Positions 7,362-16,082 of a stretch of 64,000 nt of DNA are shown in pieces. A program made the position numbers and the translations under genes. Within the stretch, counting starts at the first letter, position 1; each line of letters opens with the position of its first letter. Under the pieces are notes generated by a model. That model made no database searches, was not told the DNA's origin, and saw only the letters and a list, made by a program, of their open reading frames with translations. The stretch comes from Streptomyces sp. CB02414 (GTDB lineage Bacteria; Actinomycetota; Actinomycetes; Streptomycetales; Streptomycetaceae), in contig NZ_LIPF01000005.1 in the NCBI RefSeq assembly GCF_001905385.1, positions 496,001 through 560,000 on the forward strand, written 5' to 3'.

Positions 7362-9491
7362 TCACACGCCCAGCATGCCCGCGGGGTGCTCGTGTTCGAG
7401 CAGGGCGGTGAGCACCCGGTGCGGAGTGAGCGGGAGTTCCCGGAAGCGGATGCCGGTGGCGTGGTGGACGGCGTTGCCGACGGCCGCCGCCGAGCCGACG
7501 ATGCCGATCTCACCGATCCCCTTGCTGCCCATCGGATTGAGGTGGGCGTCCTCCTCGTCGACCCAGTACGCCTGGACGTCCGCCACGTCGGCGTGCGCGG
7601 GCACGTGGTAGGAGGCCAGGTCGGACTCGGTGAAGTCGCCGAACGCCGGATCCACCGTGCTGTCCTCGGTCAGCGCCATGCCCAGCCCCATCGTCATGCC
7701 GCCGACGAACTGGGAGCGGGCGGTACGGGCGTTGAGGATGCGCCCCGCCGCGAACACCCCCAGCAGCCTCGCCACCCGCACCTCACCGGTGACCGTGTCC
7801 ACGGTGACCTCGGCGAAGTGCGCGCCGAACGCGTGCCGGGCGTACGGGCTCTCGGCGTCCGCGGTGCCGGAGGTGTCGGCGTCGGCGGCGACGCCCTCGT
7901 CGGGCAGCGGCCCCGAGTGCCCGTCGAGCCGGCCGAGCAGCCGGACGCACGCCTCGTGCACGGCCCACCCCCAGGAGGCGGTGCCGGAGGAGCCGCCGGC
8001 CATCGGCGCGAACCCGATGCCGCTGTCGGCGACTTCGACGCGTACCCGGTCCAGGGGCACGCCGAGGGCGTCGGCCGCGATCTGCGCGCAGACCGTCCGG
8101 GCGCCGGTGCCGATGTCGGTGGCGTTGACCCGGACCAGGAAGCCGCCGTCCGGCAGCGCCCGCGCCGAGGCCGTGCACGGCGACACCAGCACCGGGTACG
8201 TGGCCGCGGCCACCCCGCTGCCGGTCAGCAGCGGCCCGGCGGCGCGGGACCCCGGGCGCGGATCACGGTCCTGCCAGCCGAAGCGGCGGGCGCCCTCGCG
8301 CAGGCACTCCACCAGGTTCCGGCTGCTGAAGGGCTTGCCGCTGTCCGGTTCGGTCTCCGGCTCGTTGCGGATCCGCAGCTCCACCGGGTCGATGCCGAGC
8401 TCGGTGGCCAGTTCGTCCATCGCGGACTCCAGCGCGTACATGCCGGGGCATTCGCCGGGGGCGCGCATCCAGGACGGTGTGGGCACGTCCAGCCGGGCGA
8501 CGCGGTGCGCGGTGCGCAGGGCGGGCGCGGCGTACATGACCCGGGCGGGGACGGCCGCCTGCTCCACGAACTCCTTCACCCGCGAAGTGTGCGTCGTCAC
8601 CTCGTGCGTCAGGGAGGTGAGCCGGCCGTCGGCGCCGGCGCCGAGCCGCAGCCGGTGCAGGGTCGGCGCGCGGTGTCCGACGACGGCCGGCAGGTAGCGG
8701 CGCGGCAGCGCCACGGTGACCGGCCGTCCGGTCACCCGCGCCGCCATCGCGGCCAGCACCACGTCGGGGCGCGGCGTGCCCTTGGACCCGAAACCGCCGC
8801 CCACGTGCTCGGCGAGGACCGTGACCCGGTCCCCGGGCACCTCGAACATCCGGGCCAGTTCCGCGCGTACGGCGGTGGTGCCCTGGCTGGAGGAATGCGC
8901 GGTCAGCCGGCCGTCCTCCCACCACGCGGTACTGGTGTGCGGCTCCATCGGGTGGTTGTGCAGCGGCGGCACCCGGTACTCGACGTCCAGCCGCGTCCCC
9001 GACGACGCGAACGCGGCTTCGGCGTCCCCGTGTTCCGTGACGGCCGGGAACCCGCCGTTGGCCGAGTCGGGGACGTACGCCTCCGGATGGCCGGCGGTGA
9101 GCGTCACGTCGTACTCCTCCGCCTCGTACGTGACCCGCACCGCCGCGGCGCCGGCCCGCGCCGCCTCCAGCGTCTCGCCGACCACCAGGCCCACGAACCA
9201 GCCCCGGTGCGGCACGTGCGGGCTCTGCAGCACGGCCAGGGTGGGGTCCTCCGGATCGGCGAGCCGGGGCGCGTTCTCGTGTGTGAGCACCGCGAGCACG
9301 CCGGGCAGCGCGAGCGCGGGCGCGGTGTCGACGCCGGTCACCCGGCCCCGCGCCACAGCGGCCGGCACCGGCCAGGCCTGTGCCCGGCCGGGGACGTCGT
9401 ACTCGGCGGCGTACCGGGCGGTGCCGGTGACCTTCTCCCGCCCCTCCCGGCGCTCGGCCGGAGCGCCCAGGACGGTTTCGGTGCCGGTCAT
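7362..9491 (-). CDS. paoC: Molybdopterin-binding subunit, xanthine dehydrogenase/aldehyde oxidoreductase family
   Basis: The large catalytic subunit (709 residues) of a three-subunit molybdenum hydroxylase. It binds molybdenum cofactor and oxidises aldehydes or N-heterocycles with water as oxygen donor. Conserved features: GTARYAAEYD near the N-terminus, GGGFGSKG and the C-terminal GKGIGEIGIVGSA, whose GEIG holds the catalytic glutamate. Usual PaoC-type length is about 730. GAGGAGG precedes the ATG. It is last in the operon after the 2Fe-2S and FAD subunits. The PaoC label rests on the FAD subunit's extra cysteines; the substrate is unknown. Confidence 0.88.
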   Translation of the reverse strand: MTGTETVLGAPAERREGREKVTGTARYAAEYDVPGRAQAWPVPAAVARGRVTGVDTAPALALPGVLAVLTHENAPRLADPEDPTLAVLQSPHVPHRGWFVGLVVGETLEAARAGAAAVRVTYEAEEYDVTLTAGHPEAYVPDSANGGFPAVTEHGDAEAAFASSGTRLDVEYRVPPLHNHPMEPHTSTAWWEDGRLTAHSSSQGTTAVRAELARMFEVPGDRVTVLAEHVGGGFGSKGTPRPDVVLAAMAARVTGRPVTVALPRRYLPAVVGHRAPTLHRLRLGAGADGRLTSLTHEVTTHTSRVKEFVEQAAVPARVMYAAPALRTAHRVARLDVPTPSWMRAPGECPGMYALESAMDELATELGIDPVELRIRNEPETEPDSGKPFSSRNLVECLREGARRFGWQDRDPRPGSRAAGPLLTGSGVAAATYPVLVSPCTASARALPDGGFLVRVNATDIGTGARTVCAQIAADALGVPLDRVRVEVADSGIGFAPMAGGSSGTASWGWAVHEACVRLLGRLDGHSGPLPDEGVAADADTSGTADAESPYARHAFGAHFAEVTVDTVTGEVRVARLLGVFAAGRILNARTARSQFVGGMTMGLGMALTEDSTVDPAFGDFTESDLASYHVPAHADVADVQAYWVDEEDAHLNPMGSKGIGEIGIVGSAAAVGNAVHHATGIRFRELPLTPHRVLTALLEHEHPAGMLGV

Positions 9492-9516
9492 GGGGGTCCT
9501 CCTCGTGGACGCCGGT

Positions 9517-10509
9517 TCAGGTGGTGGCGGGCGGCGCGAGCCGGCCCAGTACGTCCAGGGCCAGCCGGCGGGCCAGCGGCACCTTGTAGGCGTTGTCCCG
9601 CAGCGGTTCGGCGGCGGCCAGCTCCAGGTCGACGGCGTGCTCGAAGGCCGCCGTGGTGGGCGCCGCGCCCACCAGCGCGTCCTCGGCCCGCCGCGCCCGC
9701 CAGGGCCGGTGCGCCAGCGCGCCGAAGGCGATCCCGGCGCGGTCCACCACCCCGTCCGCCATGTGCAGGACGACGGCGACGGAGGCCAGGGCGAAGGCGT
9801 ACGACGCCCGGTCGCGGGCCTTGCGGTACGCCGAGGGCAGCCCTGCGGTGGCGGCGGGCAGGACCACGCCGGTGATCAGCTCGCCGGGGTGGATCTCCGT
9901 GTCCCGCTCGGGGTGCATGCCGGGCAGGCGGTGGAAGTCGGCGGCGGGCACGCTCCGGGTGCCGTCGGGGCCGTGCAGCTCCACCCGGGCGTCGAGGGCG
10001 GCGAGCGCCACCGCCATGTCCGAGGGGTGGGTGGCGATGCACTGCTCGGAGTGGCCGAGCACCGCGTGGTCGCGGTGCACGCCCTGAAGGGCGCCGCAAC
10101 CCGTGCCGGGCTCCCGCTTGTTGCAGGGTTTGGACAGGTCCTGGAAGTAGGGGCAGCGGGTGCGCTGCAACAGGTTGCCGCCCGTGGTGGCGGCGTTGCG
10201 CAGCTGCCCCGAGGCGCCCGCCAGCAGCGCCTGGGACAGCGCGGGGTAGCGGTCGCGGACGGCGGGATGGGCCGCCAGGTCGCTGTTGCGCACCATGGCC
10301 CCGGCCCGCAGCGAACCGTCGGGCAGTTCCTCCACGGTGTCCAGCGGCAGCCGGGTGACGTCGACGAGGGCGGCGGGCGTCTCCACGCCGAGCTTCATCA
10401 GGTCGACGAGGTTGGTGCCGCCGCCGAGGTAGCGGGCGCCGGGGTGGGCGGCGAACGCCTCGGTGGCCTCCTCGACGCTGCCGGCCCGTACGTAGGCGAA
10501 GGGCTGCAC
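9517..10509 (-). CDS. paoB: FAD-binding (and probably 4Fe-4S) subunit of the aldehyde oxidoreductase
   Basis: A 330-residue CO dehydrogenase flavoprotein-type subunit that passes electrons between the iron-sulfur subunit and its acceptor. FAD-binding motifs are LGGGTNLVDLMK near the start and the ATTGGNLLQRTRCPYF region. The stretch CPYFQDLSKPCNKREPGTGC, followed by SEQCIATHPSDMA, matches the insertion that holds an extra 4Fe-4S cluster in E. coli PaoB (YagS). GTG 10509 abuts the stop codon of the preceding subunit gene (TGAGTG), so translation is likely coupled. Confidence 0.88.
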   Translation of the reverse strand: MQPFAYVRAGSVEEATEAFAAHPGARYLGGGTNLVDLMKLGVETPAALVDVTRLPLDTVEELPDGSLRAGAMVRNSDLAAHPAVRDRYPALSQALLAGASGQLRNAATTGGNLLQRTRCPYFQDLSKPCNKREPGTGCGALQGVHRDHAVLGHSEQCIATHPSDMAVALAALDARVELHGPDGTRSVPAADFHRLPGMHPERDTEIHPGELITGVVLPAATAGLPSAYRKARDRASYAFALASVAVVLHMADGVVDRAGIAFGALAHRPWRARRAEDALVGAAPTTAAFEHAVDLELAAAEPLRDNAYKVPLARRLALDVLGRLAPPATT

Positions 10510-11070
10510 TCAGATCACGTCCTCGACCGCGTCGGCGATGCGCGGGTAGGCCCCGCACCGGCAGATGTTGCCGCTCAGCCGTTCCCGGATCTCCTCGCGG
10601 CCCAGCGGGACGGGTTCACCGGAGGGTGTCCGCGGGTCGGTGACGTGGGACGGGTGCCCGGCAGCCGCCTCGGCGAGCACGCCCACCGCGGAGCAGATCT
10701 GCCCCGGCGTGCAGTACCCGCACTGGAAGGCGTCGCGTTCCAGGAACGCCCGCTGCATCGGGTGCAGTTCCTCGCCGTCCCCGGCGAGGCCCTCGACGGT
10801 GGTGATCTCGCAGCCGTCCAGGGCGACGGCGAACAGCAGGCAGCTGTTGACGCGCCGCCCGTCCACCAGGACCGTGCAGGCGCCGCACTGCCCGTGGTCG
10901 CAGCCCTTCTTGGCACCCGCGAGACCGAGATCCTCCCGCAGCAGGTCCAGCAGTACGCGGCGGTGGTCGACGGTGAGGGTGTGCGGTTTGCCGTTGACGC
11001 GGAGCGTGGTGTCCGACCGGGACGTCGGGGGCGGGGAGGCGGGGGCGGTGCCCTCGTGCTGGCTGTCCAT
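10510..11070 (-). CDS. paoA: 2Fe-2S subunit of the aldehyde oxidoreductase
   Basis: The small iron-sulfur subunit, 186 residues from ATG 11070. The N-terminal plant-type ferredoxin domain has GCDHGQCGACTVLVDG, and the C-terminal helical domain has the second cluster motif CGYCTPGQ plus NICRCGAY. Unlike E. coli PaoA there is no twin-arginine signal peptide, so the enzyme is expected in the cytoplasm. GGAAGG lies 11 bases upstream of the chosen ATG. A GTG at 11124 is possible but has its GGGAG directly abutting it. First gene of the operon. Confidence 0.88.
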   Translation of the reverse strand: MDSQHEGTAPASPPPTSRSDTTLRVNGKPHTLTVDHRRVLLDLLREDLGLAGAKKGCDHGQCGACTVLVDGRRVNSCLLFAVALDGCEITTVEGLAGDGEELHPMQRAFLERDAFQCGYCTPGQICSAVGVLAEAAAGHPSHVTDPRTPSGEPVPLGREEIRERLSGNICRCGAYPRIADAVEDVI

Positions 11071-11153
11071 GGCGTCGGTGACCTTCCGGGACGGGCCGTA
11101 CGGCTGTGCGGTCCGCGTATCCACCTCCCGCCGCCTGACACGTGAGGGTGCCC

Positions 11154-12296
11154 TCAGTCGCCCGGGGTGCCCCCCGCGCCGTCCTGGCCGGGAGGCGCCG
11201 GACGCGGTGCCCGGCCGGCGCCCCGGAACCGTTCCAGCGTGCGGGTCAGCCCCCGGAACGGGGACGCCGGCGGCTCGGACGGCGCGGGACCGGCCGGGAG
11301 GGCGCCGGCGGACTCCCGGTAGGCGGCCAGGGCCTCGGCCGCGCTCTCGGCCGCCTCCCGGTAGAGGTCCCGGGACTGCGTCATGGCCTCCAGGGCCTCG
11401 GCGTACATGGCCACCAGCTTGCGCTCACGCTCCAGTTCCTCGGCCATGGTCAGCAGCCGCCAGTCCTCCCGCAGCGCGGTGAGGGCGTCCTCCGCGTCGG
11501 CCGTCAGCGGCCGAGCCAGTGCGTCGAACGACGTCACCGCGGCGATCAGGCCGGCCGGTTCGGACCCGTCCAGGAACACGGTGCGCACGGAGAAGTCCCC
11601 GGCCTCCCAGCCGTCCGGGGCCGGAGTGCCGGGCAGCACCGCGGCACCGCCGCGCGGCACCTGGACGCCGAAGTCCTCCAGCGCCCAGTTCACCACCCGC
11701 AGCTGCTGGGGTGCGGCGCGGTGCTCGACCACGCGGTGCCGCAGGCCGGGCGGCAGCCGGTCCGCCAGCGGCACCCGGCCCCGGTGGTCCGGGGTCATCG
11801 CCTCGTGCACGACGACGTGGATGTTCCACGGACTGCGCCCGGCCTCCTTGAGCAGCCGGCGTACGGCCTTGTCGTCGTCCGGGAGGGTGTTGATGCCCCG
11901 CAGCCGCAGACCCGTGGCGATGTCCCGGTCCCAGGTGACGTCCGGGTCGTCGGGCCAGAACACGGTGGCGGGGGAGGGCCAGGCGTTGTCCCAGGCCGCC
12001 TCGGCCTCCGCCAGCAGCGTCCACTCCTGCCCGCCGGCCGACGGGGTCGCCAGGATCAGCCTGGCCCGCACGGTGACGGGACCCGGCGCCTTCCAGCGGG
12101 CCTCGAAGACCCGGACACCGGCGGTCTGCTCCGGAGACTCGTCGGGCAGTTCCAGGAAGTCGTCGACGACACGGCCGTCCTTCAGCCGCTGGAGGTGGTC
12201 CCGGACGGTGTCCTCGGCCGCGGATCCGACGTGGCGGCCGCGGACGGACCACAGCGTGGGCGGAGTCGAGGGGCGGGCGGCGGAAGAGGTCGGCAT
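11154..12296 (-). CDS. Hypothetical protein with C-terminal coiled coil
   Basis: A 380-residue soluble protein, not recognised. Residues 1-240 look globular and mixed alpha/beta (motifs HVVVHEAMTPDHRG, VVNWALEDFGV). Residues about 260-325 are a long charged helix likely to form a coiled coil (LTMAEELERERKLVAMYAEA). The last 50 are Pro/Arg-rich. No signal peptide or membrane segment. The start at ATG 12296 is uncertain because no clear ribosome binding site is seen; an in-frame TTG lies at 12332. It is the same strand as the flanking genes but separated from both. Confidence 0.7.
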   Translation of the reverse strand: MPTSSAARPSTPPTLWSVRGRHVGSAAEDTVRDHLQRLKDGRVVDDFLELPDESPEQTAGVRVFEARWKAPGPVTVRARLILATPSAGGQEWTLLAEAEAAWDNAWPSPATVFWPDDPDVTWDRDIATGLRLRGINTLPDDDKAVRRLLKEAGRSPWNIHVVVHEAMTPDHRGRVPLADRLPPGLRHRVVEHRAAPQQLRVVNWALEDFGVQVPRGGAAVLPGTPAPDGWEAGDFSVRTVFLDGSEPAGLIAAVTSFDALARPLTADAEDALTALREDWRLLTMAEELERERKLVAMYAEALEAMTQSRDLYREAAESAAEALAAYRESAGALPAGPAPSEPPASPFRGLTRTLERFRGAGRAPRPAPPGQDGAGGTPGD

Positions 12297-12383
12297 GAGT
12301 CCATCGGGAAGCAGGGGCACGGACGAAGGCAATTATCGTCGCCGCAGGTCAGCCGAGAGCACCCGGGGTCCGCCGACCGGGCG

Positions 12384-13460
12384 TCACTCGTCCGGTGACG
12401 CGCGCCGTCGGTCGGCCTCGTCCCAGGCCCGCGTGTCGCGGGGCTCGACGTAGGGCTCCTCGTCCGGCGGATGGCCCCCGTCGATCACCCGTTGCCTCGC
12501 CAGCTCGGCGTCGAACTCCAGGCCGAAGAGGATGGCCAGGTTCGTCACCCACAGCCACACCAGGAAGATGATGACGCCCGCCAGGGTGCCGTACGTCTTG
12601 TTGTACGAGCCGAAGTTCGCCACGTAGAAGGCGAAGCCCACGGAAGCCACCAGCCAGATCAGCAGGGCGAGCAGGCTGCCCGGCGTGATCCACTTGAAGC
12701 CCTTGACCCGCGCGTTGGGGGTGGCCCAGTACAGGATCGCGATCATCAGGGTGACGAGCAGGACGAGCACCGGCCACTTGGCGTACGTCCACACCGTCAT
12801 CGCGGTGTCGCCGACCCCGAGCGCGGTGCCCGCCTGCTGGGCCAGGCTGCCGGTGAAGACGACGATGAGCGCGCTGATCACGGCGAGCACCAGCAGCACC
12901 ACGGTGAGCGCCACCCGCAGCGGCAGCACCTTCCACACGGGGCGACCCTCGGGCACGTCGTACACCGCGTTCGCGGCGCGGATGAACGCGGCCACGTAGC
13001 CGGACGCGGACCAGATCGCGCCGACCAGGCCGACCACCGCGAGCACGGAACCCAGGCCGGCCTTGGCCTGCAACTGTTCCACCGCGTTGGTGATGACGTC
13101 CCGCGCGGCGCCGGGCGCGAGCTTCTGGATGTTGTCCAGGACCTCCTGGGTGGCCGACTGCCCGGCGATCCCGAGCAGGGAGACCAGTACCAGCAGGGCC
13201 GGGAAGAGCGAGAGGATCCCGTAGTAGGTGAGGGCGGCGGCGCGGTCGCTCAGCTCGTCGTCCTTGAACTCGGAGGCCGTGCGCCGCAACAGCGCGGACC
13301 ACGAGCGTTTCGGCAGCCCGGTGGGGGAATCGGGCGCGGCACGCTCGGTGGCGGCGTCCGGACCGTAGTCCCCGGACTCGGTCCGGTCCGGCGCGCGGTC
13401 CGCGTCCGCCGTGCCGTCCTTGGCGTGCGCCCCGCGACGGGGGAGATGAGGTCGGTCCAT
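12384..13460 (-). CDS. YihY/BrkB-family inner membrane protein
   Basis: A 358-residue YihY/virulence factor BrkB family protein with six predicted membrane helices between residues about 85 and 335. Family signatures: AAALTYYGILSLFPALLVL, WSASGYVAAFIRAAN and a late WVTNLAILFGLEFDAEL. The charged N-terminus (1-60) and the Arg/Asp/Glu-rich C-terminus are expected in the cytoplasm. The family's function is unresolved; it was once misnamed ribonuclease BN. The ATG at 13460 follows a G-rich stretch. Longer readings upstream are Arg-rich and unlikely to be coding. Confidence 0.9.
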   Translation of the reverse strand: MDRPHLPRRGAHAKDGTADADRAPDRTESGDYGPDAATERAAPDSPTGLPKRSWSALLRRTASEFKDDELSDRAAALTYYGILSLFPALLVLVSLLGIAGQSATQEVLDNIQKLAPGAARDVITNAVEQLQAKAGLGSVLAVVGLVGAIWSASGYVAAFIRAANAVYDVPEGRPVWKVLPLRVALTVVLLVLAVISALIVVFTGSLAQQAGTALGVGDTAMTVWTYAKWPVLVLLVTLMIAILYWATPNARVKGFKWITPGSLLALLIWLVASVGFAFYVANFGSYNKTYGTLAGVIIFLVWLWVTNLAILFGLEFDAELARQRVIDGGHPPDEEPYVEPRDTRAWDEADRRRASPDE

Positions 13461-13808
13461 GGCCCCCGGGTTGCCCGCCACGCCGTACCCAAGCACTCGG
13501 GCACCCGTACGCGGGAAACGTGCCGGGCGCGCGGGCCGCACCCGGGACCGGCCCCGTTCACCCGTGGTCCGGCGGGGCGCGCCGTCCGCACAATGGCGTC
13601 GCGGACAGGCCCGCCCGCCATCCGCGTCGGGGCGGGCCTGCCCGCACCACTCCCGTCCACCGGGCCGCCGCACGGCCGAAACACCGCAGTATGCCGCAGC
13701 GCGCGCACGTTCCTCTGGAAAATGCCAAAGCGCTCACCGGATGCGTGCACTTTCCGTAGTCTCGGCGTCACGTTCGCGGTACAGCCGTGCGGGGAGAGGG
13801 GATCCGGC
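13461..13808. other. Intergenic region between divergent genes
   Basis: 348 bases separating the YihY-type gene from the roadblock operon. No protein-like reading frame was found. The last 100 bases are less GC-rich and should hold the promoter of the plus-strand operon; TAGTCT near 13755 is a possible -10 box, without an obvious -35 partner. Confidence 0.5.
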
Positions 13809-14204
13809 GTGCCCGGAATCGACGAGAGTCTGGTGGAAGCCATGCGGCTGCCCGGGGTGCGGGGCGCGTCGCTGGTCGACTGGATCAGCGGACTCGCCCT
13901 GGGCGCCGTCGGCGACGCGCCGGGCGGTGACTGGGAGGCGACCGCGGCGGAGACCGCCGAACTGGCCCGGCACGTCGCGGAGCACGGTTCCCTGGGCGCC
14001 GGCGGCGCCGCCGGGCCGGACAAGGAACCGGCGGTCGAGGACCTGATCGCCACCACCGCCGGCTCCTACCACCTGCTCCGGTTCGTCAGCACCCCCTTCG
14101 ACAGCACCGTCTTCCTCCACCTGTGGCTGGACCGGGGCGACGGAAACCTCGCCCTGGCCCGCATCCGGCTGGCCGAGATGGCGGACCGTCTGGTCCTCGG
14201 GTGA
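13809..14204 (+). CDS. Roadblock/LC7-like protein (first of three)
   Basis: A 131-residue protein with the roadblock/LC7 fold pattern: GVRGASLVDWISGLALGAVG, then a helix, then YHLLRFVS and VFLHLWLDRGDGNLALARI. In bacteria these proteins often regulate small Ras-like GTPases such as MglA. It is clearly paralogous to the gene at 15613 (same order of motifs, for example ALVDY.SGMALG). GAGAGGGG precedes GTG 13809. Its last codons overlap the next gene by 4 bases (GTGA), so the two are translationally coupled. No GTPase gene is nearby. Confidence 0.82.
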   Translation: MPGIDESLVEAMRLPGVRGASLVDWISGLALGAVGDAPGGDWEATAAETAELARHVAEHGSLGAGGAAGPDKEPAVEDLIATTAGSYHLLRFVSTPFDSTVFLHLWLDRGDGNLALARIRLAEMADRLVLG

Positions 14205-14995
14205 CGAAGGTGACCAGAGTGACGACCACGTGGACCGCGCACGAGACGACGTCGGCGGCGCTGCGGGCGCTCGCGGCCGAGGGCGCGACCGGTGCCCTCT
14301 CCGGCGAGCGGGGCATCGTCTACCTGTCCGCGGGCCGCGTCGTGCAGGTGGAGTCCGCCTTCACCCCGGACCTCGGGGCGCTGCTCACCCGCAGTGGCGC
14401 CGTCGCGCCGGACGGCTGGTGGGACGCGGTCGACCGGGGCGGAACCCAGCACCGGGTCGGACACCGGCTCGTGGACAGCGGCCGGCTCGCCGCCGGGGCG
14501 CTGGAGGTCTGCCACCTGGGCGCGCTGTTCGACGCCGCGTACTTCGTCCTCGCCCACGACACGCGCGCCCACCGCTTCCGGCCCGGCGCCGTGCACTGGC
14601 TCGGCGCGGTCCGGTCCGTGCCCGTGGACGTCGTGGTCCGCGAGACCGGACGCCGGCGCGCCCTGCTGGACCGCATCTGGCCGGACGCCGCCATCGACAC
14701 CGCCCCCCTCACCCGGGTGTCCGACGCCCGCGCCGCGGCTCTGCCGGTGCGGCGCAGCCGGGCCCTGACGCAGGTCGACGGCGTCCGCACCGCCGCCGAG
14801 ATCGCCTCGGCGCTCGCCTGCCGCACGTACCACACCCTCGTCGAACTGCGCCGCCTGGCCGCCGCCGGTCTCGTCACCCCGGCGCCGCCCGCGCCCGCAC
14901 CGTCCTCCCCGGCGGCCGACCCGGACGGGGTCGTGTGGGACGACCCGGACACCGCCCTGCTGCGACGGCTCCGAGACGCCCTGGAGGCCCTGTGA
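14201..14995 (+). CDS. DUF4388 (PATAN-like) domain protein
   Basis: A 264-residue protein. Residues about 15-120 fit DUF4388/PatA N-terminal-like domains (ALRALAAEGATGALSGERG, then LSAGRVVQVESAF and LGALLTRSG), which occur with response-regulator and roadblock systems. The C-terminal half has TAAEIASALACRTYHTLVEL, a winged-helix-like segment, and an acidic end. The start may be GTG 14201, overlapping the upstream stop, or GTG 14219, which has GAAGG 8 bases before it. The second gene of a coupled four-gene operon. Confidence 0.75.
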   Translation: MTKVTRVTTTWTAHETTSAALRALAAEGATGALSGERGIVYLSAGRVVQVESAFTPDLGALLTRSGAVAPDGWWDAVDRGGTQHRVGHRLVDSGRLAAGALEVCHLGALFDAAYFVLAHDTRAHRFRPGAVHWLGAVRSVPVDVVVRETGRRRALLDRIWPDAAIDTAPLTRVSDARAAALPVRRSRALTQVDGVRTAAEIASALACRTYHTLVELRRLAAAGLVTPAPPAPAPSSPAADPDGVVWDDPDTALLRRLRDALEAL

Positions 14996-15033
14996 TCCGC
15001 GCGCGCCGTCAGCGTGCCGAAAGGAGACTGCTC

Positions 15034-15558
15034 ATGGCCGTCGAGAGCGACGTGCTGGACGAACTGCACCGACTGCGTAACCGCGTGCCCCAGCTGACCG
15101 GCTCGCTCGCGGCCACGGTCGACGGACTCGTCCTGGCCCACGACGCGCCGGAGACCGAACCCGAGGGGCTCGCCGCGCTCACCGCCGCCGCCCTCGGCGT
15201 CGCGCACCGCATGGCCGAGGCCACCGCGCGCGGCGGCTTCCGCGAGCTGCTGCTGCGCGGGGCGGACGGCTATGTCGCCACCTACGCCGCCGGTCCGGCC
15301 GCCGTGCTCACCCTGCTCGCCGACGGCCGGGTGAACGTGGGCCGGCTGCACCTGGAGGGCCGGCGCAGCGGCGCGCGGATCGGGGAGCTGGTCGCCGACC
15401 GCATCGGCCAGGACCGCGCCCGCACCGCGCCCGCCGAGCGCGTCACCCCCGCGGCCGCGGAGACGGACCGCCCCATCGGGACCCTGCCGGTACGCACCCC
15501 GCAGCGGCCCGCACACCGACCCAGCCCGCAGGCCGGCGGCCACCGCCGGCCGACCTGA
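15034..15558 (+). CDS. Roadblock/LC7 domain protein (second of three)
   Basis: A 174-residue protein. Residues 1-120 form a roadblock/LC7 domain (LTGSLAATVDGLVLAHDAPE, then ELLLRGADGYVATYAAGPAA). The last 50 residues are Pro/Arg-rich and probably disordered. It is closer to conservon-type roadblock proteins, which act with MglA-like GTPases at the membrane, than to its two neighbours. AAGGAG sits 8 bases before ATG. It lies 38 bases after the DUF4388 gene in the same operon. Confidence 0.85.
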   Translation: MAVESDVLDELHRLRNRVPQLTGSLAATVDGLVLAHDAPETEPEGLAALTAAALGVAHRMAEATARGGFRELLLRGADGYVATYAAGPAAVLTLLADGRVNVGRLHLEGRRSGARIGELVADRIGQDRARTAPAERVTPAAAETDRPIGTLPVRTPQRPAHRPSPQAGGHRRPT

Positions 15559-15612
15559 TCAACCGATCACATACCGAATCACGCACTGATCACGTCCGGA
15601 AAGGAACCACGC

Positions 15613-15987
15613 ATGGCCAACCTGGAGACCTCGCTCAAGGAATGCCTCAGCGCCATCGACGGAGCGTCGGCCGCCGCACTGGTCGACTACACCAGCGGCA
15701 TGGCCCTCGGCACCCTGGGCGGCACCAAGGAGTTCAACCTGGAGGTGGCCGCCGCCGGCAACACCGACGTCGTGCGCGCCAAGCTCCGCACCATGGAACT
15801 GCTCGGCCTGAACGAGGAGATCGAGGACATCCTCATCACCCTGAACAGCCAGTACCACATGATCCGCCTGCTCAAGGGCCGCGGCGGCAACGGGCTGTTC
15901 CTCTACCTGGTGCTCGACGCGAGCCGCGCCAACCTGGCGATGGCCCGCCACCAGCTGCGCCGGATCGAGAGCGAACTGGAGGTCTGA
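15613..15987 (+). CDS. Roadblock/LC7-like protein (third of three)
   Basis: A 124-residue protein made only of the roadblock/LC7-like domain: AAALVDYTSGMALGTLGG, a central helix pair, then YHMIRLLKGRGGNGLFLYLV and a closing helix. It shares its motif order with the first gene of the operon and may form homo- or heterodimers with it. AAGGA lies 7 bases before ATG. A strong terminator hairpin follows within 31 bases, so this is the last gene of the operon. Confidence 0.85.
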   Translation: MANLETSLKECLSAIDGASAAALVDYTSGMALGTLGGTKEFNLEVAAAGNTDVVRAKLRTMELLGLNEEIEDILITLNSQYHMIRLLKGRGGNGLFLYLVLDASRANLAMARHQLRRIESELEV

Positions 15988-16017
15988 GCCCGGACGCACG
16001 GCGCGCCCGGACCGACA

Positions 16018-16064
16018 GGCGTGGGCCCGGGACGAGAGGAGTCCTCTCGTCCCGGGCCCACGCC
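16018..16064. terminator. Long bidirectional terminator
   Basis: A nearly perfect 23-bp inverted repeat (left arm 16018-16040, right arm 16042-16064) with one unpaired central base, so the tip opens to a small loop. It lies between the roadblock operon and the convergent ferredoxin reductase gene. There is no U-tract. Confidence 0.75.
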
Positions 16065-16082
16065 CGCGCACTCCCGGACGGC

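Noticed and set aside
7356..9875. Long open frame on the plus strand over the Mo-subunit gene
   Set aside because: It is the antisense shadow of a clearly recognisable gene in high-GC DNA, with a Gly/Arg/His-rich translation and no motif.
12471..13808. Plus-strand open reading over the YihY-type gene and upstream of the first roadblock gene
   Set aside because: It is antisense to a conserved membrane protein and lacks a start; the real start is GTG 13809 with GAGAGGGG.
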